A DNA stretch of 11,038 bases from Octadecabacter sp. (lineage in GTDB: Bacteria; Pseudomonadota; Alphaproteobacteria; Rhodobacterales; Rhodobacteraceae). The notes beneath the pieces are model-generated. The model worked only from the letters and a program-made list of their open reading frames with translations. It had not been told where the DNA came from and made no database searches. This document shows, piece by piece, positions 1-7,584 of this stretch (position 1 is the first letter of the stretch; each line of letters opens with the position of its first letter). Where the stretch lies: NCBI GenBank assembly GCA_003533975.1, contig DQCL01000232.1, forward strand, positions 5,028 through 16,065, in the 5' to 3' direction. The position numbers were made by a program, and so were the translations under genes.

Positions 1-1670
1 AACAGCGCGACATATAGAACCTTGCGGTTGATACCGCTCTTGATGATCGACGCAGAGACCGGCAGTTCTTCGTCCAGTTCCGCGCGTTCAATTTTGGCGA
101 GGTGGCTAATGGTTTGGATCGTGTGCTCGTCCACTGTGTAGTGGTGATACATATTAAACTGCATCATCGCGACGATGGCTTCGAATTCGGGAATGAACGC
201 GCCCAAAACGCCAAGCTCGTTCATCCGCCGCAATGCGCGTTCCGGATTGCCGTGCTTGAGCATCAGATCAAGGAAGATGCGCCGCGCTTCTTTGTTGGCG
301 CGCACTTCGTCATCAATCAAATACAGGTTGGCCTTGATCAGGCGCATCGCATCAGAATGGATCAACGTTCCGGTGCGAAGGGCTTCCTCAAAGATGCGCA
401 GCAAGTTCAGCTTGTCTTCAATAAACGCCACCGGGTTTTCGACAGTCAGGCGGTTTTGCTTGATCGCATAGGGCGCTTTCGCCTTTTTGGAACGGTTGAA
501 CAGGCGCTGCAACATAGGCTTCGCCTTCAACATGGCCTCTTCCTGCGCGACCAAGAAAATACGGGTCAATTCGCCAACATCAGTGGCGAAATGAAAGTAG
601 TCCTGCATGAAGTGTTCAACAGCCCGTCGCCCGTCGTGATCCGTGTAATGCATGCGGTCCGCGACCTCGACCTGCATATCAAACGTCAACTGGTCTGTTG
701 CGCGCCCTGTAAGCAAATGAAGGTGGCAGCGCACAGCCCAAAGAAATTCGTGTGCGGCTTTGAATTCTTCGTACTCGTCTTGGGTGAAGACTTTGAACTT
801 CACCAGTTCAGACGCGTCTTTTACCCCGTGAATGTACTTGCCGATCCAGTAAAGCGACTGCAAATCGCGCAACCCGCCTTTGCCTTCTTTTACATTCGGC
901 TCAACCATATAGCGCTGACCGCCTTGCTTGCGGTGGCGTTCTGTGCGCTCTGCGAGTTTTGCGTCAATAAATTCAGGAATCGTTGACGCGAAAAGTTCGG
1001 TGCGTAGACGTTCAGTCAGCTCCGTTGCGAGGGCCGCATCCCCGACCAAAAACCGCTCTTCTACAAGGCTTGTGCGGATCGTGTAATCTTCGCGGGCAAG
1101 GCGCAGGCAGTCTTTGACGGTGCGGCTGGCGTGTCCGACCTTTAGCTTTAGGTCCCACAGGATATAGAGCATGGATTCGATCAGGCTCTCGGACCACGGG
1201 GTCAACTTGTAGGGCGCAAGAAACAGCAGATCGACGTCAGAATGGGGCGCCATTTCACCACGACCTGACCCACCAACAGCGATCAGTGCAAGACGTTCCG
1301 CTTCGGTCGGGTTTGGCAGGGGGTGCAGGTGCGTCCTTGCCAATACGAACACTTCAATGACGATCGCATCCGTTAGCCAAGCATAGGCCTGCGTTGTTGG
1401 AATCGATTCAAAAGGCGAGGCGATAAAAGCCTCCGCAATCCGGTCACGCCCCGACTGAATTGCATCCTTTAAAATTGGCACAACAGCTTTGCGGCGCTCG
1501 CCTCCGCTTGAACCACATCCCGCAATCGCATCGTTGATCGCGCCGCGCAATGCGCCGCGGTCTAGAATATCCTCCGCGGCGCAAATGAGGTCCTCGGGAC
1601 CCGGAAGCTGGTTTGGATCAAACAACAGATCAGGATCCGCCGCGCCCGAAAGATTGCGGTGCAGGGTCAA
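1..1670 (-). CDS. glnD: [Protein-PII] uridylyltransferase / uridylyl-removing enzyme, 5' part (runs off left edge)
   Basis: GlnD adds UMP to, and removes it from, PII proteins according to glutamine level, so it is the cytoplasmic nitrogen sensor. The window holds about 556 codons of the N-terminal part; the family is usually about 900 residues. Counting from the proposed start, the nucleotidyltransferase motif GGSGRGEMAPHSDVD lies near residues 133-147, with the metal-binding DxD as D145/D147. The GlnD-specific segment VKEGKGGLRDLQ is near 260-271, and the start of the HD domain (YHHYTVDEHTI) is near 508-518. The HD catalytic dyad and the ACT domains would lie beyond the edge. The start is uncertain: no ATG is suitably placed. 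TTG at 1670 (overlapping the upstream lipoprotein gene by 41 bases, with no clear Shine-Dalgarno) and TTG at 1625 (just after that gene's stop, with a weak GGCGGA upstream) are both possible. Same-strand overlap suggests co-transcription with the lipoprotein gene. Confidence 0.95.
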   Translation of the reverse strand, partial: MTLHRNLSGAADPDLLFDPNQLPGPEDLICAAEDILDRGALRGAINDAIAGCGSSGGERRKAVVPILKDAIQSGRDRIAEAFIASPFESIPTTQAYAWLTDAIVIEVFVLARTHLHPLPNPTEAERLALIAVGGSGRGEMAPHSDVDLLFLAPYKLTPWSESLIESMLYILWDLKLKVGHASRTVKDCLRLAREDYTIRTSLVEERFLVGDAALATELTERLRTELFASTIPEFIDAKLAERTERHRKQGGQRYMVEPNVKEGKGGLRDLQSLYWIGKYIHGVKDASELVKFKVFTQDEYEEFKAAHEFLWAVRCHLHLLTGRATDQLTFDMQVEVADRMHYTDHDGRRAVEHFMQDYFHFATDVGELTRIFLVAQEEAMLKAKPMLQRLFNRSKKAKAPYAIKQNRLTVENPVAFIEDKLNLLRIFEEALRTGTLIHSDAMRLIKANLYLIDDEVRANKEARRIFLDLMLKHGNPERALRRMNELGVLGAFIPEFEAIVAMMQFNMYHHYTVDEHTIQTISHLAKIERAELDEELPVSASIIKSGINRKVLYVAL

Positions 1671-2826
1671 CAATCGCAATTTGATTGTTGACGATCCGCG
1701 CAACAGCAAGCGCACGCTGATTGGTGCCGTCTCGGCGCAAGCGGAAGATGCCGGTCGCGCCAGCAAACCCAGATGCACGTGTCAAAGACCCTGTTGTCAA
1801 TGCATCCCGATCACCCGTTGCCGCCAAAGCGCCAATCGCCGCGATGCCATCATATGCGATGCTGGCAAGCGGGTGTGGGGCGGATCCGTAGGATGCTTCG
1901 TAGCGGTTACGGAATGCGGCTTCGCGGCCCGCATTTGCCATTGCGAACAAGCCGCCCTGCATTCCCGGTAGCGACGCTGCTTGTGGTGCAGCATCCCAAC
2001 GCGTGATGCCGATAAGCGGCGTATTGGCTGGGTTTAGGCCTTGATCCTCCAAGGACGTTGCGAGAATGGGCAAGCCCCCAGCTACGTTATCCGTCACGAA
2101 TATCGCCTGAGCGCCGCTGGCGTTTGTTGCCGCAGCAATCGCAGAAGCACGGGCAAAAATACCTTCTTGGCTGAATGGGTAGGCCTCAACACCCGACACT
2201 GTTCCGCCCGCTGAACGGATGGATGTCGCAATCGAGTCGCGACCAACCGAACCCGCCAAATCGTCTTGATGAACGATCATGAACTGATTGATGCCCTGTG
2301 TTCCTGCGTAGCTGACCAAACGGTCGGAGACATTCCCAAATGTGTTCCCAAGAACAAAGACATTGCCGCCTGCAATCGCGGGGTTGTTCGAGAACGCCAA
2401 AACGTTAATTCTTGCGGGCGCTACCGTGACGCCAACCGCATTTGCGCTCGCCGCATCAAGTGGCCCGAGGATGATCTTCGCACCATCCGCAACCGCAGTC
2501 GCTGCCATCTGGCTCGCCTGCCCAGCGTCACGGGCGGTGTTGTAAACGCGCAAATCAATTTCGACACCGTCTAGGTCCGCAATCGCCAATCGTGCCGCGT
2601 TTTCGATGCTGGCCGCAATCGCGTTAACTTCAGCCGCCTCTGTGCCGCCTGGAACAAGCAAGGCAACCTGAACGGGCGCACTTGGGTCGATTTGCTGCCC
2701 GGCATTGCCCCCGGTTTCGGGGATCGAAAGTTCACACGCTGCCAGAAACGCAATCGCGGCAAAGGCAAAAATACGGGCCGCAAACGAACGAGCGGTGGCA
2801 GGGTGGCTGGGCAAACGGGCTGACAT
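1630..2826 (-). CDS. LpoA-like penicillin-binding protein activator, periplasmic-binding-fold lipoprotein
   Basis: This is a 398-residue predicted lipoprotein. Residues 1-30 form a signal peptide with arginines, a hydrophobic run and the lipobox FLAAC, so Cys31 would be lipidated. After a short linker, about residues 50-385 look like a type-1 periplasmic binding fold (VQVALLVPGG, IILGPLDAASANAV, NVLAFSNNPAIAG, ASIAYDGIAAIGALA). This is the fold of the C-terminal domain of E. coli LpoA, which activates PBP1A from the outer membrane. E. coli LpoA is much longer and has an extra N-terminal helical-repeat domain that is absent here, so the PBP role is inferred from family and context. The divergent neighbour is rsmI, as in E. 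coli (yraM/yraL). ATG 2826 is the first possible start because an in-frame TAG lies two codons upstream. An AGAGGAAG stretch (2838-2845) is a rather distant ribosome-binding site. An ABC-transporter substrate-binding role is the main alternative, but no transporter genes are nearby. Confidence 0.85.
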   Translation of the reverse strand: MSARLPSHPATARSFAARIFAFAAIAFLAACELSIPETGGNAGQQIDPSAPVQVALLVPGGTEAAEVNAIAASIENAARLAIADLDGVEIDLRVYNTARDAGQASQMAATAVADGAKIILGPLDAASANAVGVTVAPARINVLAFSNNPAIAGGNVFVLGNTFGNVSDRLVSYAGTQGINQFMIVHQDDLAGSVGRDSIATSIRSAGGTVSGVEAYPFSQEGIFARASAIAAATNASGAQAIFVTDNVAGGLPILATSLEDQGLNPANTPLIGITRWDAAPQAASLPGMQGGLFAMANAGREAAFRNRYEASYGSAPHPLASIAYDGIAAIGALAATGDRDALTTGSLTRASGFAGATGIFRLRRDGTNQRALAVARIVNNQIAIVDPAPQSFGRGGS

Positions 2827-2912
2827 GGACTATCTCACTTCCTCTTGGCGGCGGGCAACGTGCCGCAGCATCTTGGCGCGTATCATAAAGCGCACAACGT
2901 GAGGGTCTAGGT
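2827..2912. promoter_or_regulatory. Divergent intergenic region between the LpoA-like gene and rsmI
   Basis: These 86 bases must hold the 5' signals for both divergent genes. On the plus strand GAGGG (2901-2905) sits 7 bases before the rsmI ATG and is a good ribosome-binding site. An AT-richer island, TATCATAAAG at 2881-2890, is the only obvious -10-like sequence. I could not match a convincing -35/-10 pair in either direction, so promoter positions are not assigned. Confidence 0.4.
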
Positions 2913-3773
2913 ATGAATCATCGCACAGTTCCCCTATCGGCCGGACTTTACTTATGCGCTGTGCCGATCGGCAACGCACGCGACATCACGCTGCGCACGC
3001 TTGATATACTGGCAAGCGCCGATGTTATCGCCGCCGAAGACACGCGAAGCACGCGTAAGTTGATGGAAATTCACGGTATTTCTGCGGGAAAACGCCCGAT
3101 GGTCGCCTATCATGATCATTCGCAAGCGGTTGTCCGTGACCGGTTACTTACCGCCGTGCGCGCGGGCAAATCAGTTGCCTATGTTTCTGAGGCAGGCACG
3201 CCACTTGTTGCCGATCCGGGTTATAAATTGGCCGCAGATATGCGCGACGCTGAACTGCCGCTGACAACAGCGCCTGGCGCGTCCGCAGTCTTGGCTGCTC
3301 TGACGGTCTCAGGCCTCCCGAGTGACGCCTTCCACTTTGCTGGCTTTTTATCCAGCAGCTCAGGCGCGCGCCGCACTGCACTTGAGGGTCTCAAAGATTT
3401 GCAGGCAACCGTGGTCCTTTACGAATCCCCGAAGCGGATTCACGCAATGTTAAATGATTTGCAGGATGTGTTGGGGGACACCCGTAAAGTTGTGATCTGT
3501 CGGGAGCTGACGAAAAAGTTCGAAGAGGTGCTGACCGGAACCCCCTCTGACTTGCTGGAGCAGCTGGATGGGCGCACGCTAAAGGGTGAAATCGTTGTGT
3601 TGCTCGACCGCGGTGAGGTCGCAGATTTAAATGAGGATGACGTGAAAGAAGCACTTTTGTCAGCCATGCAAACAATGCGTGTGAAAGATGCAGCCACGGC
3701 CGTAGCAGGCGCCACAGGCATGGCGCGTCGTGATGTGTACCAATTGGCACTTGGCCTAAAGGATCAGGGATGA
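2913..3773 (+). CDS. rsmI: 16S rRNA (cytidine1402-2'-O)-methyltransferase RsmI
   Basis: RsmI uses S-adenosylmethionine to methylate the 2'-hydroxyl of C1402 in the decoding centre of 16S rRNA. The 286-residue protein matches the usual family length and has the tetrapyrrole-methylase fold: GLYLCAVPIGNARDITLRTL at residues 11-30, AEDTRSTRKLM at 41-51, SEAGTPLVADPG at 92-103, the AdoMet-contacting PGASAVLAAL at 121-130, LYESPKRI at 169-176 and KGEIVVLLDR at 224-233. The glycine loop usually reads SDAGTP; here residue 93 is Glu, a conservative change. The ATG has GAGGG 7 bases upstream and the N-terminus fits the family. The stop overlaps the yraN start (ATGA), so the two are probably translated together. 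The divergent neighbour is the LpoA-like gene. Confidence 0.96.
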   Translation: MNHRTVPLSAGLYLCAVPIGNARDITLRTLDILASADVIAAEDTRSTRKLMEIHGISAGKRPMVAYHDHSQAVVRDRLLTAVRAGKSVAYVSEAGTPLVADPGYKLAADMRDAELPLTTAPGASAVLAALTVSGLPSDAFHFAGFLSSSSGARRTALEGLKDLQATVVLYESPKRIHAMLNDLQDVLGDTRKVVICRELTKKFEEVLTGTPSDLLEQLDGRTLKGEIVVLLDRGEVADLNEDDVKEALLSAMQTMRVKDAATAVAGATGMARRDVYQLALGLKDQG

Positions 3774-4141
3774 ATACCAGACAATCACGTGGCCTTACGT
3801 CCTACCACGCGGGTCTCGCGGCAGAAGACATCGTTGCGCAAAGCTATGCACGCGCTGGGCACAGGGTCTTGGCAAAACGTTGGCGCGGATCGTGCGGGGA
3901 AATCGACCTTGTCTCGCAGGACGGTGAAGGCGTCATTTTCATCGAGGTGAAGAAAAGCCGTAGCCACGCGCAGGCGGCCACGCACCTAACACGCCGCCAA
4001 ATGGATCGCATCTATGGCGCGGGTTCGGAATTTTTAGCGACCCAGCCACGCGGTCAGCTTACGGATGTGCGGTTTGACCTTGCCTTGGTGGATGAGGCGG
4101 GTCGCGTTGATGTGATCGAAAACGCATTTATGGCCGCCTGA
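3770..4141 (+). CDS. yraN: YraN family (UPF0102) nuclease-fold protein
   Basis: This 123-residue protein belongs to the YraN/UPF0102 family, which has a restriction-endonuclease-like (Holliday-junction-resolvase-like) core. Its cellular role is not settled. The family signature is complete: Glu19 in helix 1 (GLAAEDIVAQSYARAGHRVL), GEIDLV with Glu44 and Asp46, then FIEVK with Glu59 and Lys61, and the QMDRI helix. Together these form the metal-binding E-D-ExK pattern of active nucleases, so catalytic residues are not lost. The length is typical. The gene starts inside the rsmI stop (4-base ATGA overlap), which implies translational coupling to rsmI. In E. coli yraN instead follows lpoA, on the other side of the same divergent pair. 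Confidence 0.93.
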   Translation: MNTRQSRGLTSYHAGLAAEDIVAQSYARAGHRVLAKRWRGSCGEIDLVSQDGEGVIFIEVKKSRSHAQAATHLTRRQMDRIYGAGSEFLATQPRGQLTDVRFDLALVDEAGRVDVIENAFMAA

Positions 4142-4162
4142 TCATTGCGCTTGGCGAGGGGC

Positions 4163-4187
4163 GGGTCCATGTAGGGGAGACCCTTTT
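4163..4187 (+). promoter_or_regulatory. Hairpin with T-tract carrying the gshB Shine-Dalgarno
   Basis: GGGTC (4163-4167) can pair with GACCC (4179-4183) around an 11-base loop, followed directly by TTTT (4184-4187). The strong ribosome-binding sequence GGGGAGA (4174-4180) lies in the loop and overlaps the first two bases of the 3' arm. It is 9 bases before the ATG at 4190. The five-pair stem is short, so it could be a weak attenuator, a translation-modulating hairpin, or chance. Confidence 0.3.
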
Positions 4188-4189
4188 AG

Positions 4190-5155
4190 ATGGACCTCGC
4201 TATGAACGCTGTAAAACCTCTGACCGTTGCCTTTCAAATGGATCCTATCGACGCTGTCGATATCAATGCCGACAGCTCTTTCCGCCTTGCAGAAGAAGCA
4301 CAGGCGCGTGGGCATAAACTGTTCTATTACACGCCCGATCAGCTGAGCTATCAGGAGGATCGCGTTCTCGCGCGTGGGCAAGATTTGGTTGTGCGCCGTG
4401 AGCAAGGTAATCACTTCACCGTTGGTGAAATGCGCGAGCAAGACCTCGCTGATGTCGATGTGATCTGGCTGCGCCAAGACCCGCCCTTTGATATGGGCTA
4501 TATCACAACGACCCACATTCTGGATCGCGTCCATCCAGATACTTTGGTCGTGAATGACCCGTTCTGGGTGCGCAATTATCCGGAAAAGTTGCTCGTCCTC
4601 GACTTCCCCGACCTGACGCCCCCCACCGTAGTTGCACGCGATCTTGAAACCCTCAAAGCCTTCCGTGCCCGCCACGGTGATGTGATCCTCAAGCCGCTTT
4701 ACGGCAATGGCGGGGCCGGCGTTTTCAAGCTGTCCAAGGGCGACAGCAACCTTGCCTCGCTGCATGAATTGTTCGCTGGAATTAACCGCGAGCCCTTGAT
4801 TATGCAGAAGTTTTTGCCGGACGTAAGTGCCGGTGACAAACGCATCATTCTTGTGAACGGCGAACCAGTTGGCGCAATCAATCGCGTCCCTGCTAAGGGT
4901 GAAACCCGTTCAAACATGCATGTTGGCGGCCGCCCCGAAAAAATCGGCATGACCCAGCGCGACCTTGAAATTTGCGCCCGCATCGGCCCGCTTCTGCGTG
5001 AAAAAGGACAGGTCTTTGTCGGGATTGATGTGATCGGTGATTACCTGACCGAAATCAACGTGACATCGCCAACCGGAATTCAGGAACTCGAACGCTTTGA
5101 TGACGTGAACATCGCTGCCAAGATTTGGGAGGCGATTGAGGCCAAACGCACATGA
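4190..5155 (+). CDS. gshB: Glutathione synthetase (ATP-grasp)
   Basis: GshB joins gamma-glutamylcysteine and glycine with ATP, the second step of glutathione synthesis, in the cytoplasm. The 321 residues compare well with the 316 of E. coli GshB and align along the whole length. Seen here are the N-terminal domain with [15 protein letters not shown] (17-31), WLRQDPPFD (93-101), the ATP-grasp glycine loop [14 protein letters not shown] (166-179), [19 protein letters not shown] (216-234) and the metal/ATP-binding [10 protein letters not shown] (287-296). ATG 4190 is preferred over the ATG at 4202 because GGGGAGA lies 9 bases upstream of it, and 21 bases upstream of the later one. A 48-base gap separates it from yraN, and its stop overlaps the following hydrolase start as ATGA. 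gshA is not in the window. Confidence 0.97.
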   Translation: MDLAMNAVKPLTVAFQMDPIDAVDINADSSFRLAEEAQARGHKLFYYTPDQLSYQEDRVLARGQDLVVRREQGNHFTVGEMREQDLADVDVIWLRQDPPFDMGYITTTHILDRVHPDTLVVNDPFWVRNYPEKLLVLDFPDLTPPTVVARDLETLKAFRARHGDVILKPLYGNGGAGVFKLSKGDSNLASLHELFAGINREPLIMQKFLPDVSAGDKRIILVNGEPVGAINRVPAKGETRSNMHVGGRPEKIGMTQRDLEICARIGPLLREKGQVFVGIDVIGDYLTEINVTSPTGIQELERFDDVNIAAKIWEAIEAKRT

Positions 5156-6042
5156 GTGCGCCCTCAATCCGGCTGCGTTTGCTGACGTTCGGAATGCGAT
5201 GGGTCGTGAAACCAAAGTTAAAACGCACCGGAACCCCAGAAAAAGCAAATCGCAGCTTCGAACGCGCTGCACCATTATTGTTTAGTAAACCCAAAGGGTT
5301 GAAAGTCACCCAAGACGGCCCCTCAAGTCGCATAACCGTTGGAACACCCATCGCGGACCGTGCGATCCTGTTCCTGCATGGCGGTGCATTCGTGACGGGT
5401 TCTCAACGCAGCTATCGCGCGTTTGCTGGCCGATTGGCCAAGCGCACAAAGGCCGTCGTTTTTCTTGCTGACTATCCGGTGCTGCAGGACGCACCGTTTC
5501 CGGCAGCCCCAATTGCTGCACTCAAGGCATGGGATCATCTGATCGCGGCAGGCTGGAAGCCACATCAAATCGTGATTGCAGGGGATAGCGCAGGCGGAAA
5601 TTTGGTTTTCGGATTGTTGTCGACCGTTCTGGCGCGAAACGAACGCCCCGCTGCGGTCCTCGCGTTCTCGCCTTGGACAGACCTAACTTTGTCGGGGGAA
5701 ACGATCACAACGAACCGCGACAAGGATCCGCTTATCCCCGTGAGCCGGATGCAAGAAGCGGTCGATTTGTACTTAAACGGTGCGGATACAAAACACCCGC
5801 TCGCCAGCCCGCTTTTTGCAGACTTCAAGAACCCGCCACCGATCTTTATTCAAGTTGGTGCTGATGAAGTTTTGCGCAGTGATTCAGAACGAATGGCCGA
5901 AGCAACCGGTGGAGCGGTCGATATCTGGCCACACGTTCCGCACGTCTGGCAGATTTTTGATGGTCGCCTTCCAGAGGCCAACGCCGCGATGCGCAAAGCA
6001 GCGGCGTTTGTTCAAAGCTCTTTCGAAAGCGCCAAGCGATAA
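5152..6042 (+). CDS. Alpha/beta hydrolase, hormone-sensitive-lipase type (family IV esterase)
   Basis: This 296-residue alpha/beta-hydrolase resembles bacterial family IV (HSL) esterases acting on short-chain esters; the true substrate is unknown. The oxyanion-hole motif HGGA is at residues 76-79, the nucleophile elbow GDSAG at 144-148 (Ser146), [10 protein letters not shown] at 173-182, the acid in [16 protein letters not shown] (Asp238), and the histidine in VPHVWQIF (His264). The triad is complete, so the enzyme should be active. There is no signal peptide, so it is probably cytoplasmic. Its start overlaps the gshB stop as ATGA, so it is co-translated with glutathione synthetase. A link to glutathione chemistry is only inference; the HSL family is not the S-formylglutathione hydrolase family. 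The last 31 bases overlap the 3' end of comM on the other strand. Confidence 0.88.
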   Translation: MSAPSIRLRLLTFGMRWVVKPKLKRTGTPEKANRSFERAAPLLFSKPKGLKVTQDGPSSRITVGTPIADRAILFLHGGAFVTGSQRSYRAFAGRLAKRTKAVVFLADYPVLQDAPFPAAPIAALKAWDHLIAAGWKPHQIVIAGDSAGGNLVFGLLSTVLARNERPAAVLAFSPWTDLTLSGETITTNRDKDPLIPVSRMQEAVDLYLNGADTKHPLASPLFADFKNPPPIFIQVGADEVLRSDSERMAEATGGAVDIWPHVPHVWQIFDGRLPEANAAMRKAAAFVQSSFESAKR

Positions 6043-7523
6043 CTCACGGCTTCAGCCACATGGGGTTTTCGCACATCATCGGACCCATCCAAATCCGCGA
6101 TCGTTCGGGCAACCCGTAACACACGGTGATACCCCCGCGCACTCAGGCCGAAACGGTCTGCGACCCGCAGCAAAAGGTCCTTCCCCTCAGCGTCCGGCGA
6201 TGCGACGTCCTCTAACGCGTGTCCCTCAAGGTCTGCGTTCACCCGCATATCTGTGCCCGCAAACCGCGCAGTCTGCACCCCCCGACCCATTGCGACACGC
6301 GCAGCGATTGCCGCAGAAGTTTCGCCAGATTGCGGGAGATCCAAGTCGGACAGCGCCACTGGTGGGACTTCAATGCGTAGATCGAAGCGGTCCATCAACG
6401 GGCCGGAAATGCGCGACATATATTCTTCGCCGCAAACAGGAACGCGGGCACATGCGCGATGAGGGTCCGCTAAATACCCGCATTTGCAGGGATTTGCGGC
6501 CGCGATTAACATGAAACGGCACGGATATCGAACATGTGCGTTCGCGCGTGCAACCACAACTTCACCCGATTCTACAGGTTGGCGCAGCGTTTCCAACACG
6601 GTGCGCGGGTATTCAGGAAACTCATCCATAAACAAAACGCCATTATGCGCGAGAGAGATTTCCCCCGGTTTCGCGCCACGCCCGCCACCGACAATCGCAG
6701 CCATAGATGCGGTATGATGTGGTTCGCGAAACGGGCGCGCGCGGTTAATGCCGCCTTCATTTAACAACCCGGCGAGGGAATGGATCATCGACGTTTCAAG
6801 CGCCTCCTCAGGTGTCAACGGCGGTAAGATGCCAGATAGACGTGCGGCCAACATGGATTTCCCTGACCCTGGAGAGCCGACCATCAGGACATGGTGGCGG
6901 CCTGTCGCTGCGATCTCTAGTGCGCGTTTGGCCTTTTCCTGTCCCTTAACATCACTGAAATCCCGCCCGCCTTGTCGCGGCGCGATCTCCCCCGGTTCAG
7001 CGGGTGAAAGCAGGGATTGGCCTGTGAAATGGCGCAAGGTTTCTGCGAGCGTTTTGGGTGCAAACACAGCTGCCGCGTCGACCCATGCGGCCTCGGGTCC
7101 ACAAGAAGACGGGCAAAAAAGTGATTTACCTTCAGTGGCAGCGGCCATCGCTGCGGGCAGGGCGCCAAGAACAGGGATAAGCGTTCCATCCAATGAAAGT
7201 TCCCCCAAAGCGACGGTTTCCGCCAGCTTGTCACGGGGAATGACGTCGAGTGCTGCGAGCAATGCAAGCGCAATGGGCAAGTCAAAATGAGACCCGATCT
7301 TGGGCAGATCAGCGGGTGAAAGGTTCACAGTGATTTTCTTGGAGGGCAGTGCGATGGAAAGCGCGCTGAGGGCTGCGCGCACGCGGTCTCGTGCTTCAGA
7401 AACGGCCTTGTCGGGTAGGCCGACGATCGAAAATGCGGGCATTCCCGGGGATGTCGCGCACTGCACTTCGACCAGCCGCGCCTCGACACCTTCAAACGCG
7501 ACCGTGTAGGCGCGTGCTACCAT
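6012..7523 (-). CDS. comM: ComM/YifB family Mg-chelatase-like AAA+ ATPase
   Basis: ComM is a hexameric AAA+ helicase that promotes branch migration when incoming single-stranded DNA recombines into the chromosome during natural transformation. The 503 residues show the three family domains: an N-terminal ChlI/Lon-like domain (about 20-140; FSIVGLPDKAVSEARDRVRAA), the AAA core (about 188-390) with Walker A GSPGSGKS (216-223), Walker B GVLFMDEF (295-302) and the arginine-finger region GPLMDRFDL (374-382), and the C-terminal Mg-chelatase helical domain (about 400-495; LSARGYHRVLRVARTIADL). Four cysteines in NPCKCGY to VPVC (346, 348, 358, 364) could hold zinc, as in many ComM proteins. The ATG at 7523 has AAAGGG 6 bases upstream. 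The upstream region holds a striking palindrome. In Rhodobacter, competence-type genes have been linked to CtrA and to receiving gene-transfer-agent DNA. Confidence 0.95.
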   Translation of the reverse strand: MVARAYTVAFEGVEARLVEVQCATSPGMPAFSIVGLPDKAVSEARDRVRAALSALSIALPSKKITVNLSPADLPKIGSHFDLPIALALLAALDVIPRDKLAETVALGELSLDGTLIPVLGALPAAMAAATEGKSLFCPSSCGPEAAWVDAAAVFAPKTLAETLRHFTGQSLLSPAEPGEIAPRQGGRDFSDVKGQEKAKRALEIAATGRHHVLMVGSPGSGKSMLAARLSGILPPLTPEEALETSMIHSLAGLLNEGGINRARPFREPHHTASMAAIVGGGRGAKPGEISLAHNGVLFMDEFPEYPRTVLETLRQPVESGEVVVARANAHVRYPCRFMLIAAANPCKCGYLADPHRACARVPVCGEEYMSRISGPLMDRFDLRIEVPPVALSDLDLPQSGETSAAIAARVAMGRGVQTARFAGTDMRVNADLEGHALEDVASPDAEGKDLLLRVADRFGLSARGYHRVLRVARTIADLDGSDDVRKPHVAEAVSYRLALSKEL

Positions 7524-7540
7524 TTCAAACCCTTTCCCTG

Positions 7541-7560
7541 CCGTTAACGATCATTAACGG
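7541..7560. promoter_or_regulatory. Near-perfect 20-bp palindrome upstream of comM (possible operator)
   Basis: CCGTTAA (7541-7547) and TTAACGG (7554-7560) are a perfect 7-bp inverted repeat. The 6 bases between them pair at two of three positions, so 9 of 10 pairs of the whole 20-bp dyad match. It ends 17 bases before the comM ATG (7523), just upstream of the ribosome-binding site AAAGGG (7530-7535). The two TTAA elements recall a CtrA site, but the spacing is 6 rather than the canonical 7. A regulator-binding site is the best reading; identity is unknown. Confidence 0.5.
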
Positions 7561-7566
7561 AAAGGT

Positions 7567-7584
7567 GGTTACCGAATGGTAAAC
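7567..7584 (-). promoter_or_regulatory. Second dyad and CtrA-like half-site in the comM promoter region
   Basis: GGTTACC (7567-7573) and GGTAAAC (7578-7584) form a 7-bp inverted repeat with one mismatch and a 4-base spacer. Read on the comM strand, 7583-7576 is TTTACCAT, one base away from the Caulobacter CtrA half-site TTAACCAT. TTTACC could serve as a poor -35, with GTTAAT in the downstream palindrome as a -10 at 19 bases. A promoter here is inference. Confidence 0.3.

Noticed and set aside
102..986. Long open frame on the plus strand (294 codons)
   Set aside because: It lies antisense to glnD, whose translation carries unmistakable GlnD motifs through this region; the plus-strand product resembles no family I know.
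1521..2760. Recurrent GCAATCGC-type octamers
   Set aside because: They fall mostly in frame at Ala-Ile codon pairs of the Ala-rich lipoprotein and have irregular spacing, so codon use explains them better than a dispersed repeat.
4142..4765. Open frame of 207 codons on the minus strand
   Set aside because: It is antisense to gshB, which aligns with E. coli GshB throughout; the frame is a shadow of codon bias.
5780..6514. Open frame of 244 codons on the plus strand across the hydrolase/comM boundary
   Set aside because: It overlaps two well-supported genes, and its low-complexity, Pro/Arg/Ser-rich translation is typical of antisense shadow frames.
6748..7290. Open frame of 180 codons on the plus strand
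   Set aside because: It is antisense to the Walker A region and N-terminal domain of comM; no motif or ribosome-binding site supports it.
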